Assembly (NCBI GenBank): GCA_001606155.1
Contig: LODT01000013.1
Span: 372,001-436,000, forward strand
Source: Tieghemostelium lacteum
Lineage: Eukaryota; Evosea; Eumycetozoa; Dictyosteliales; Raperosteliaceae
DNA: 64,000 nucleotides
Direction: 5' to 3'
Part shown: one piece after another, positions 55,833-64,000 of the stretch
How the letters are laid out: every line of letters begins with the position of its first letter
Position numbering within the stretch: the first letter of the stretch is position 1
The notes under the pieces: generated by a model
Told to the model about the DNA's origin: nothing
The model's input: only the letters and a program-made list of their open reading frames with translations
Database searches by the model: none
Program-made: the position numbers and the translations under genes

Positions 55833-56777
55833 TTATTCGACTTTAAGTATTTGAATATCAGTAAACTCTGGAAAGTTACTACAAATTACAACACCTTGAT
55901 CTTGTAGATTATTTAGATCTTCAATGAAACCAAACCAAAAGATAACCATACCAGGACCATACCGGTTCTTGTAGCCTATAATTTGATCTTTTGTGTTCTT
56001 ATAGTTATGATCATCACAAAATGAAGCTTTACTCTCTACCCAATTGATTATATTACCTTTGTATACAAAAGGTATCTGCAATTTGATATCAGGTGTCTTG
56101 TGATATCCATCTTTCCTCAATTCATTCTCTGTAAAAAATGGTATATTTAAATTGAATAATCTATCTTGAAGTAGTAATTCATATTCTATACCTGTAGATC
56201 TGCATTTATGTATTCATATCAATGTTAGTTATTGAGTTCAACGTTTAATTGAGTTACATCGCATTGGTAATACCTACGCTCTTATATAGTTTAAAAGTGG
56301 TGAACAATTATCGTCATTATATATACATTGGTTTACATTTTTTCTAATGATTGGGTTTGATATTAGTTGAGGATTTTTAAATATTTTCTTTGTAATAGCA
56401 GCAGGTGCAACAGACTCAGAGAGTAGTCTGTGTAGATCATTGGTTTCTTCAGCCTCTTTGTTTTGGAATAAGTTCATAGGATCATTTTCAATAATGTAGA
56501 ATAACAATTGATTACAAAAAATATATGATGGAACTGATAACTGATTGGCTATATCCAAAAATGTAGAATTCCCACTGAGGAAACTCTGATAGTGTTTCTT
56601 CAGATTGTGAATCTTGGTATAGAATTTTGACCTATAGTTTTTTGATCTCTTTTGTGAGAGTATACCTAAAAATGTTGATTGTGATATATTCGGATAAAGT
56701 GGTTTAAGAACATTTATATCGTCTTTATTATTTAATTTATCTTGTATTGATTGAAAATCACATCTTTTGATTGACAT
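55833..56777 (-). CDS. cdin1: CDIN1 (C15orf41)-like nuclease
   Basis: Homologue of the human CDAN1-interacting nuclease 1, mutated in congenital dyserythropoietic anaemia type I, a PD-(D/E)xK-fold protein with histone/chromatin links. There are two exons, 56777-56278 and 56199-55833, with a 78-bp GTAGGT..CAG intron in phase 2, giving 288 aa (human 281). The N-terminal 160 residues are helical (ISQSTFLGILSQK, HYQSFLSGNSTFLDIANQLS, IIRKNVNQCIYNDDNCSPLL). The nuclease core follows: IEYELLLQ, then TPDIKLQIPF with the Asp, IINWVESKASFCDD with Glu-Ser-Lys, and YGPGMVIFWFGFIEDL. The catalytic pattern Asp...Glu-x-Lys is intact. It is a core gene, unrelated to the CR-type nucleases at 17-23 kb beyond the shared fold. 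Confidence 0.88.
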
Positions 56778-56836
56778 TATAAATAAATGAAAAATTTTAT
56801 TTAATTTTTTTTCATTTTTAAAATTAACAATTAATC

Positions 56837-57183
56837 ATGTCAGAAAGAGAATCTTTAAATAGTCAGCTTGAACATCTCCAAATGAGATATGTTGGTACTG
56901 GCCATGCTGATACAACTAAATATGAATGGCTCTCAAACCAACATCGTGATACTATTGCATCTTATATTGGTCACCCATCATTTGTTTCATTGTTTGCCAT
57001 TGCTGAGAATGAATCTACAGGAAGAATCAAATATAATCTATTAAATGTAGGTATTAACTACACATCCATTATTTTTATAACTATTCTAACTAATTCATAT
57101 TTTAGAAAATGATAAACCCATGTGGTCCTCCACCAAAAGTAGATTCTACAACTAAAAAAGACGAAGACGAAGATATGGATTAA
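56837..57183 (+). CDS. sf3b5: Splicing factor 3B subunit 5 (SF3b10)
   Basis: Small subunit of the SF3b complex in U2 snRNP, helping branch-point recognition. There are two exons, 56837-57046 and 57106-57183, with a 59-bp GTAGGT..TAG intron in phase 0, giving 95 aa, slightly longer than human (86). Matches are strong throughout: SQLEHLQMRYVGTGHADTTK, YEWLSNQHRDTIASYIGH, FAIAENES and, in exon 2, KMINPCGPPP. The extra length is an acidic tail (KKDEDEDMD). It starts 59 bp from the divergent CDIN1-like gene, so the two share a promoter. Confidence 0.96.
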
Positions 57184-57300
57184 TCAATAAACAGAGGATT
57201 ATGGAGATTTAGAGATTGGATCACCATATATTTATGAAATAAAAGTAGGTTACAGGTTTATTTAATAATTTAAAGTACAATATTTGTTTTGTTATTTTTA

Positions 57301-59223
57301 TTAAACTAGAGCTTTCAAATCAGCTATATAGACAGTCGATTGTTTAAATGGGGTTGTAGCTTGAATCCACATTCCATTTATAGTTTCAGAAGATCCAATA
57401 CCATAGTCAGAGAGTTTAATTATAACTTTTGACCACTCATTTGGTTTTAAATCTGAACCTACCAACTTTTGAATTGGAACAACAACAGTTGCACCTTTTC
57501 TAAAGATTGCAAATATCAATTGTTGTCTACCATAATCACCACCATTAATGTAGAATTGAATATAATTGTAATTGGCTGTTGAAATACCAGACATACTAGC
57601 ACAACCTAGATATATAGCATTCCAATAATTTGGTGTAAAGGCAATGGAATATTGTCCATTAAACATATGGGTAGTATCTTTGAAGTTACGTTCACTATTT
57701 GAACCCCAACTCCAGTCATTGAAGTTTCCTTTCAATTCACCAGATAGATAGATTTGATAACTGGATTGTGGTTTTGATGGAGTAACTGGAGGGTTTGTTA
57801 TAGGGTTATTAGAAGGAGCCTGTGTTGGACCTGCAGTTGTAGTTTGGACAGGTTTAGAATCTTTATTTACCAAACCAGCAATAACACCAACCAAACCAGC
57901 ATTATAATCACATGCAACTTCATTTCTTACAAAATCAGTACGATCATCAGTATAACTGTCATCTTGAGATGGACCACCTACAAGAGCACCAGTTAACTCA
58001 TAAGTGTTAAGAACAGGTGCAGCAATGTTATTGGTAGTTGAATGATGTGCAGCTCTATGATGTGGATTCAGTGGGAATTTAGAACCTACACCAACAACAT
58101 AGGAGATCTTGAGTGGGTTATTCCCAAGTAGATAGCTAACTTGAGATTGTGCCCAATTGATATAATTCTGACCACCATATACAATGGCTAAGAAAGATGC
58201 AGTTGCTACATAACGATTTGGACCCCACTGTCTAATCCATGATAAACCACCGGAATTTGTAAATGAGATACCTCCTCCTGGCATCCACCATTTCAAGAAT
58301 GATTCAATATCTCTTTGGTAGTTACTATCACCAGTCATTTGATACATTAGTAAAGCTACACCTGGAGCTTTCAAATCCCAATCATGTGAGTTTTGTTGAG
58401 CCATACCACCAATTCCAAAAGTTGCATAATCTGATTTGGCTTTAGTAAGATAACTCTGATCAGAGGTGGCTTTGAATAACCATATACTAGACCATACAAT
58501 TTCATCTTTATATCCTGACCATGACTTATAAAATGCTTGAGCATCTGTTATAACATCACTGTAAACACCACGATATTTGTCACCAAAATTATGTAATTGT
58601 TTACTATGTGTTAGACATAAGGATGCATATTGTGGGTCACGTTTAGAAAATACTATTGATGTGGCGGCTAATGCAGCAGCAGCTTCACATGCAACTTCAG
58701 TACCTGGTGAATTGGTATTGATCATATACACTGGTCTATCCATAGACAATAGTTCAGGTGGTCCCCAAAATGAATGGTCAGCCTCACCGTTACCAACTTG
58801 AGCTGCAAATTCAAATTCAGAAACATGAGCTGCAATCAACCAATCAGAACCCCATTTAATATCCTCTAAAAACAGTTTAGAAAGACCACATTGTTCAACA
58901 TTAGATTCAAATTGTATGAACGACCATGCCAACATTGTAATTGTATAAGCCATTGGAAGAGCAAATTTCACATGATCACCAGCATCAAAATATCCTTTGG
59001 ATAGATTTCCATCACCATTTGCATCTTTGGCAGAACCTGGAGATGAGTCATTCAACACTGAATTACCTCTCCATGGAATATCATTATCTGGTAATCTACC
59101 AGCTCTTTGTGCTTTATAAAACATCAAAGACTTCTTTAAAACATCACAATAATCATGTTGAGCATTTACACTGAAAGCCACACAACAAATAATCATGAAT
59201 ATTATTAAATTTCGAATGTACAT
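57301..59223 (-). CDS. celA: GH9 endoglucanase with C-terminal CBM8-like domain (CelA type)
   Basis: Secreted cellulase; in Dictyostelium the CelA/270-6 protein is made during spore germination and digests spore-coat cellulose. Single exon, 640 aa. Signal peptide MYIRNLIIFMIICCVAFSVNA. The GH9 catalytic domain spans about 22-465: FDAGDHVKF with the catalytic base region, GEADHSFWGPPE, DAQAFYKSWSGYKDE, the NPHHRAAHH signature, and DDRTDFVRNEVACDYNAG with the catalytic acid Glu. A Thr/Pro linker follows (about 470-500). Residues about 500-640 are a beta-rich domain (YQIYLSGELKGNFNDWSWGS, YIQFYINGGDYGRQQLIF) matching the CBM8 type known from CelA. Shorter than what I recall for CelA (705 aa), mainly in the linker. 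Confidence 0.92.
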   Translation of the reverse strand: MYIRNLIIFMIICCVAFSVNAQHDYCDVLKKSLMFYKAQRAGRLPDNDIPWRGNSVLNDSSPGSAKDANGDGNLSKGYFDAGDHVKFALPMAYTITMLAWSFIQFESNVEQCGLSKLFLEDIKWGSDWLIAAHVSEFEFAAQVGNGEADHSFWGPPELLSMDRPVYMINTNSPGTEVACEAAAALAATSIVFSKRDPQYASLCLTHSKQLHNFGDKYRGVYSDVITDAQAFYKSWSGYKDEIVWSSIWLFKATSDQSYLTKAKSDYATFGIGGMAQQNSHDWDLKAPGVALLMYQMTGDSNYQRDIESFLKWWMPGGGISFTNSGGLSWIRQWGPNRYVATASFLAIVYGGQNYINWAQSQVSYLLGNNPLKISYVVGVGSKFPLNPHHRAAHHSTTNNIAAPVLNTYELTGALVGGPSQDDSYTDDRTDFVRNEVACDYNAGLVGVIAGLVNKDSKPVQTTTAGPTQAPSNNPITNPPVTPSKPQSSYQIYLSGELKGNFNDWSWGSNSERNFKDTTHMFNGQYSIAFTPNYWNAIYLGCASMSGISTANYNYIQFYINGGDYGRQQLIFAIFRKGATVVVPIQKLVGSDLKPNEWSKVIIKLSDYGIGSSETINGMWIQATTPFKQSTVYIADLKALV

Positions 59224-60098
59224 TATTATTAATTTTACAGAGTATTATATTACAGAATATTATTACAAATCTAATATAGAGAAGGTATTAATAATTTACA
59301 TTGATTGAAAAACTTGATTCCATTAACTTACAGAATTACAAATTTGATTATATTTTACAAAGGTATTTATTATTCTTTTAATGAATGAAAAATAATTAAA
59401 ATATATCAGACTATTTATATTGTGGATTATCTATTTTTAACATTTTATTATAAAAATAGTTTATGCCTTCGTTTGTGTAATATTGGTTAAAATTCAAAGG
59501 TAATGTGTTTAATTTTGGAGTTAATACCTTTTAATTTTCTTTTAAATTAATTTCATGACTTTTTGTGTAATTACAATAAAAGATGACAATATACATCCTT
59601 TTTATTTCTTAAAAATAGTTTTAAGATCTCTTTCATTGCCAATTATTATAAACAAATATATTAAAAGTATAGTGTGTTATTAACCCCACACAATTGTGTT
59701 GTTTTTAACAATCAAAAAAATATTAATAAAAAGGTAAATTGTTTTCAGTTGGAGCGTGGTTTTAACACCTACTTACCAACAGTGGAGATCTACTTGAGAA
59801 TCTATTTATATATATATTGCTAAAATCACATGAAAAAAGTCATGAAAACCTTTATGAATTATATATAACTTTTTGTTAAAATTTACATGTATCTAAAAAT
59901 AAGATTTACTGCATCAACACCCAGTTTTAAAAAACTGATAATAATGGTGGTGTTAATATCAAAGAAATCAGAGATATACACTGCTATTCATATTATTGTT
60001 ATTTTTTTTTATTAATTAAATTAAAAAAAAAAGATGAAAGATATTGATTATATATGTGGATAATTGGGAGAGAGGTTAAATTTAATATTTACAAAGGA
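59224..60098. promoter_or_regulatory. Upstream region of the cellulase gene
   Basis: 875 bp between the cellulase start and the 3' end of the IQ/coiled-coil gene (both minus). AT-rich with short CA-rich elements (CCCCACAC at about 59692, ACACCC at about 59930) that could be developmental elements. No gene seen. Confidence 0.45.
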
Positions 60099-62744
60099 TT
60101 ATTTTTTAGTCATTGTGGAACCTCTAGTTAAAATTCTTGGTTTGGTGGCAGGGGTGACAGAGGTATTGGGAGTTGAGTTGATAGGAGATGAGGTATTGTT
60201 TCCAAATGGAATAGGTGGTTTTCTCAATTGAGTTTTAGATGGACTTGAGGAAAGAGTCTTAAAAGTTGTTGTAGATACACTACTAGTTTTTGCCAATTTT
60301 GATTTTGGTTGTGATTCATCACTGGCATTACTCAAACTTCTAGTGAGTTTTTCTTTTTTCTCCTTGATATCATTTACTAATTTCTTTTTTTCTTCAATAT
60401 CCTCACGAATTGATGAAGAGGCTGTTGAATCTTTAGTAGTCTTATGAACTTTTGGTGAGGTATTAACTTCTGGTGTTAATTGCCTTTTTTTAGAAGCAGT
60501 TTTAGTGGTAGATGTTGGTTTGGATATAGTTGTGGTTGTAGTAGTTGAAGTTGTAGGTTTAGTAGATGTTAATGGTGGAGTTTTCTTTACACTGCTTGAA
60601 GTTGAGATTGGGGTTGGGGTAATAGATGGTTTTGGAGTTACTCTTGGGCCTATTGGAGAGTCAGATCTAATAGAGGCAGAAGGTTTCATTGATCTTCTCT
60701 TGGATAATGGTATGATTTTGGCAGCAATTTGTTGTGGAACTGGAATATTCTCTTCAACCAACTTGGTAGCCAGAGTAGTCATTCTTCTAGCTTTGACATC
60801 AGTTGGCTTACTCTGAGGTTGTTTTACAGGTGTTTTTTTCACTTTAGTTAATGGTTTTTTAATTGGTTCCTTTTCTAGTGATTCTTTATCCTCATTATCA
60901 TCACTGGATTCATTATCATTATCGTTGTTATTTTCATCTTCCTCTTCTCCTTCTGAACTATTTGAATTGTTTTCTTCTTGTTGTTCTTCTTTTTGTATTG
61001 AGGTAATTGTAGAAGATTCTTCTACTACTGTATCAGTTTCATTGGTAGCTTTATCTTGTTCCAATTTTTCTAATTCTGGCTCAGTTTTTTCTTCATCAAT
61101 TAGTTTTAATCTTTCTTTATCTTCTTCTTGTTCTTCCAATCTCTGTTGTTGGAGTTTTTCCTCTTCGATTCTTATCAATTCTAATCTCTCTTTCTCCAAT
61201 CTTTCTTCTTCAAGTCTAACCATTTCCAGTCTCTCTTTCTCCAGTCTTTCCTTCTCTAATCTCTCTTTCTCCAATCTTTCCTCTTCAAGTCTAACCATTT
61301 CCAGTCTCTCTTTCTCCAATCTTTCTTCTTCAAGTTTTATTAATCCCAATCTCTCTTTTTCTAATTTGGCTTCATTGAGAATTTGGAAATAAGACTTTCT
61401 TTGGAGATAAGATCTGATTAGAGTTTGTAATTGGATAACAGTAGACTTTGTAGAGGTATATCTCTTACGAGCTATATAACCTTTTATCCATTTAGATATA
61501 CAGATGGAAGCTTGGTTTTCTCTTTCATATTTTTCCTTGGCAAGTCTTTCCTCTTCCAATCTCTCTTGCTCCAATCTGATTTTTTCCAATCTCTCTTGTT
61601 CCAATCTTTCTTTTTCTAATCTTTCTTCTTCAATTCTAATCAACTCCAATCTCTCATTCTCCAATTTGATTTCATTGAGTGTTTGGGAATAGGATTTTCT
61701 TTGGAGATAAGATCTTATTAGAGTTTGTAATTGAATTGTTGTAGATTTAGTTGAAAGATAATTTTTACGGATGATATAACCTTTAATGGATGAACTTATA
61801 CAAATGGAAGCTTTATGTTTTTTTTCAAGTTCCAATTTGGCTTCTTGTTCCTCTCTATCAGCCTTTTCCTTGGCAAGTCGTTCTGATTCAATTTTAGCAA
61901 TTCTTTCCTGCTCCAATCTTTCCTCTTCTAGTCTTATCATTTCTAATCTTTCTTTTTCCAGTCTTTCTTCCTCAAGTCTTATCATTTCTAATCTCTCTTG
62001 TTCCAATCTTTCTTCCTCAAGTCTTATCATTTCTAATCTTTCTTGCTCTAAACGTTTTTTTTCAAGTTTGATTTTCTCCAAACGCTCCAATTCCTCTTCT
62101 TGTCTTAATTTCTCTAGTCTCTCTTCTTGCTCAATTCTAATTTTCTCCAAACGTTCAACTTCTTTTTCCAATCGAATTTCAGTTAGAGTTTCCAAATAAT
62201 ATTTTCTCTGAAGGAACATTCTAACAGTAGATTGTATAGTAATAGCAGATTGTCTAGCTTTTAGGAAATATTTACGAGCAATAATCAATCTTATAAAAGA
62301 GGTAATAACAAATGAGGCTTGGTTTTGGATTTCATCTTGTCTGATTTTATACATCTCTGAGGTATCACTAATATGCACAGTTTTTCTTTTGGGTAATAGT
62401 TTTCTAGCTTGAACTTTCTCAGCTTTGGTTACAGGTCCAAAAAATACATCATTGAGATCATCTGATGTTGTTGGTATTGTTGAACTAGTTGATTTTACTT
62501 TTCCAGGTGATTTTAATGAAATTGAGTGACTGTTATTTACTACATTGGTATTATCCTTCAATGGTGTTATAGATTTAATTGGTGTTGAATTTAATTTAGT
62601 TGGTGTAGATGACGACTTTGTTGGTGTTGATTTTATACTATCATTTTCCTTGTTTGATTTTGATTCCCTTGGATCAATGTATCTAACTTTGTTGGTATTT
62701 GAGAACTTTACAGATTTTGTGGGAGTTGGTTGTATTGAGTCCAT
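60099..62744 (-). CDS. IQ-motif and ERLEK coiled-coil repeat protein
   Basis: Single exon, 881 aa, orthology unknown. The N-terminal 150 residues are Ser/Thr/Pro/Lys-rich. From about 150 come IQ-like calmodulin-binding motifs in three sets (ITIQSTVRMFLQRKYYLET; IQLQTLIRSYLQRKSY twice; ICISSSIKGYIIRKNYL and ICISKWIKGYIARKRY), alternating with long charged helices of repeated ERLEKERLEMIRLEE type. These helices are probably single or coiled alpha-helices. The last 350 residues are low-complexity: Glu/Asp/Asn-rich, then Ser/Thr/Pro/Lys-rich with many SP/TP sites, ending ILTRGSTMTKK. The organisation suggests a calmodulin-regulated cytoskeletal or centrosomal scaffold; this is inference. Two consecutive IQ-plus-coil blocks are nearly identical and look like an internal duplication. 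Confidence 0.75.
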   Translation of the reverse strand: MDSIQPTPTKSVKFSNTNKVRYIDPRESKSNKENDSIKSTPTKSSSTPTKLNSTPIKSITPLKDNTNVVNNSHSISLKSPGKVKSTSSTIPTTSDDLNDVFFGPVTKAEKVQARKLLPKRKTVHISDTSEMYKIRQDEIQNQASFVITSFIRLIIARKYFLKARQSAITIQSTVRMFLQRKYYLETLTEIRLEKEVERLEKIRIEQEERLEKLRQEEELERLEKIKLEKKRLEQERLEMIRLEEERLEQERLEMIRLEEERLEKERLEMIRLEEERLEQERIAKIESERLAKEKADREEQEAKLELEKKHKASICISSSIKGYIIRKNYLSTKSTTIQLQTLIRSYLQRKSYSQTLNEIKLENERLELIRIEEERLEKERLEQERLEKIRLEQERLEEERLAKEKYERENQASICISKWIKGYIARKRYTSTKSTVIQLQTLIRSYLQRKSYFQILNEAKLEKERLGLIKLEEERLEKERLEMVRLEEERLEKERLEKERLEKERLEMVRLEEERLEKERLELIRIEEEKLQQQRLEEQEEDKERLKLIDEEKTEPELEKLEQDKATNETDTVVEESSTITSIQKEEQQEENNSNSSEGEEEDENNNDNDNESSDDNEDKESLEKEPIKKPLTKVKKTPVKQPQSKPTDVKARRMTTLATKLVEENIPVPQQIAAKIIPLSKRRSMKPSASIRSDSPIGPRVTPKPSITPTPISTSSSVKKTPPLTSTKPTTSTTTTTTISKPTSTTKTASKKRQLTPEVNTSPKVHKTTKDSTASSSIREDIEEKKKLVNDIKEKKEKLTRSLSNASDESQPKSKLAKTSSVSTTTFKTLSSSPSKTQLRKPPIPFGNNTSSPINSTPNTSVTPATKPRILTRGSTMTKK
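61140..62190 (-). repeat. ERLEK / IQ-block tandem duplication
   Basis: Within the IQ/coiled-coil gene, blocks of IQ motifs plus ERLEE/ERLEK helix recur. The segments at about 61340-61510 and 61650-61810 encode nearly the same order (SICISxxIKGY, KxxYxSTKST, IQLQTLIRSYLQRKSY, LNExKLE), and 21-nt ERLEKER-type units repeat many times. On the + strand this gives recurrent TCTTTCCTCTTCCAATCTCTC-like units, broken here at 20 bases as TCTTTCCTCTTCCAATCTCT. Confidence 0.85.
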
Positions 62745-62899
62745 CTTTCATCAAATAAATAATTTTGAAAAATTTTTTAAATTTGTATTTTATATTATTT
62801 AAATGTTGTCTATTTTTAAAAATTTGGCGCTTTAACTTTTTACATTCACAACAAAATAAAAATCTTTAATTAAAATACTAATTTTATTCAAATACATGG

Positions 62900-64000
62900 T
62901 GATTCAAACTGAAACATTGATAGTTTTACTACGAGTAATTGTGCACAGAATTGTTCTCAACCCTTCCAGTGATGGTCAAACTTCAGAATACCCTCTATAG
63001 CTCGGATAGAGTTAAAGTGGTCATCGTAGCACAAATTTACTGCAATAGGTGGAATGGCAACTTAAATTGTTTTGGATACTTTATATTTGGTAATTAATCC
63101 CAAAAACTCCAATCCTTCAAATGTTTGTTCCAAACCTTTTGGGTAATCAGTGGACCAATTTTTTACAGGTATACCAGCGAAACTATAGCCAAGAGAGTTT
63201 CAATTGTTTTTTGGCCTTTAGAAGTTATTTGTTTACGATTGATATCTTCCAGGTAGCATTCTGCCTTTATAATTGCTTCAATGTAGTACTTTGTAGTGCC
63301 ATTTCTTATTTCCAAATTTTTAACAACTTTTAATAAATACTTCTCTAATATTCTTGTCCAACCACCTATTAAATAAAGGCAGAATTTAAATCTCTTCTAC
63401 ATGTGGATGAATAGTACTAAAACCTATAGCAATATTCAACATTTGATCTAAAGACAAGTTTGGTATGGGAAGTGCTTTGCAATAGTGACCCGACTTGTGT
63501 CAGACATTGGTCTGTTTAGGTAACTTGTCTTAGTATAGAACAATAGACAAAACTAGTAACATATATAGTAATATCTAGAGATCTAGGGTCTCTAATAAAC
63601 ATATATAATAAACATTAACCATTGTGGTTCAGTAAGGTCTATAGTACGTTAGAGATACATATAACACTTTAGAACTTAATATAACTATCCTTAATATAAC
63701 TTAAGTCTTACAGACTTGGAAATTATGAGAGAGTGGTGTTAATAAAATTCCACCAAAGACAGCTACTAAAAATATATTAGAATGATTATTGCAGAGAAGA
63801 CCCAATTCTAGTAACAATTTCTTTTAGATAAACTCTAGATTCCTGAGGGGTGTTTCTAGTAACCAGCATACGATACATATAGCTCTTTATAGTTCGGGTG
63901 TCCAATCTTTTTTGATTCTAATATTTTAGGATATTCAACCAAAACTCTGGTTTTTCCAATACCTGGGGATCTAGCAGCTACTATTATAGGATGGTTTTTC
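62900..64000 (-). pseudogene. Fossil CR-type P-loop NTPase gene (runs off window)
   Basis: Degenerate relative of the Crinkler-like effector NTPases, running off the right edge. Readable parts are a P-loop (AARSPGIGKTR, near 63960), and further downstream a helical region (ILEKYLLKVVKN, YYIEAIIKAECYLEDI) typical of the part after the NTPase core in such proteins. It looks broken, with several breaks, and is more decayed than the relic at 22-23 kb. No functional product is expected. No header or nuclease part is visible inside the window. Confidence 0.55.

Noticed and set aside
60505-62199. Ser/Leu-rich + strand frames opposite the IQ/coiled-coil gene
   Set aside because: Antisense readings of ERLEK codon repeats, with no independent signal.
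63121-63333. 70-codon + strand frame near the right edge
   Set aside because: Antisense to the fossil CR-type gene, no recognisable domain.

Overview
The window is nuclear DNA of a dictyostelid social amoeba. It is very AT-rich, with short GT..AG introns of about 55-95 bp, Asn/Gln/Thr runs inside proteins, and genes typical of the group: a cortexillin, a two-component hybrid histidine kinase, a spore-coat-type protein, a CelA-type GH9 cellulase with a CBM8-like domain, and LRR/IPT/EGF/ComC cell-surface proteins. The species cannot be named from sequence alone. About 30 protein genes are supported; no rRNA, tRNA, CRISPR or LTR element was recognised.

Layout. 0-7.7 kb holds housekeeping genes: partial ethanolamine kinase, SFT2-type Golgi protein, a fused ALG13-ALG14 glycosyltransferase, CstF-64, a TOM1/THH1-type membrane protein and an Erf4/GOLGA7-like protein. 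7.7-15.3 kb holds two tandem ComC-type receptor-like genes (signal peptide, one LRR per exon, IPT/TIG, EGF, ComC sandwich, one membrane helix), followed by a small secreted protein. 16.5-23.4 kb is an accessory island of Crinkler-like (CR-type) effector genes: a header + P-loop NTPase + PD-(D/E)xK protein, a SAM + PD-(D/E)xK protein, a broken header + nuclease + coiled-coil copy, a stray fragment of a UBR1-type E3 ligase, and diverged direct and inverted repeats. A further broken CR-like gene runs off the right edge (about 62.9-64 kb).

23.5-62.7 kb returns to dense core genes: cortexillin, a PARP-like protein lacking its usual catalytic triad, SepSecS (selenocysteine synthesis), a class II histone deacetylase, a hybrid histidine kinase, an MJ1316-domain protein, MIOS (GATOR2), EXOSC9 (exosome), calcineurin A, a spore coat protein, a PPR-like mitochondrial protein, a BTB-Fis1 fusion, a rhodanese-like mitochondrial protein, a GDP-fucose transporter, ubiquitin-eS31, a CDIN1-like nuclease, SF3B5, a GH9 cellulase and an IQ/coiled-coil protein. 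Most are independent genes sharing only intergenic space. The core genes cover N-glycosylation and fucosylation, mRNA 3' processing and splicing, RNA decay, TORC1 sensing, Ca2+ signalling and developmental spore and wall functions.

The most unusual items are the CR-effector island (in particular the SAM-nuclease), the BTB-Fis1 fusion with a long tail after its membrane helix, the single-chain ALG13-ALG14 enzyme and the degenerate PARP.
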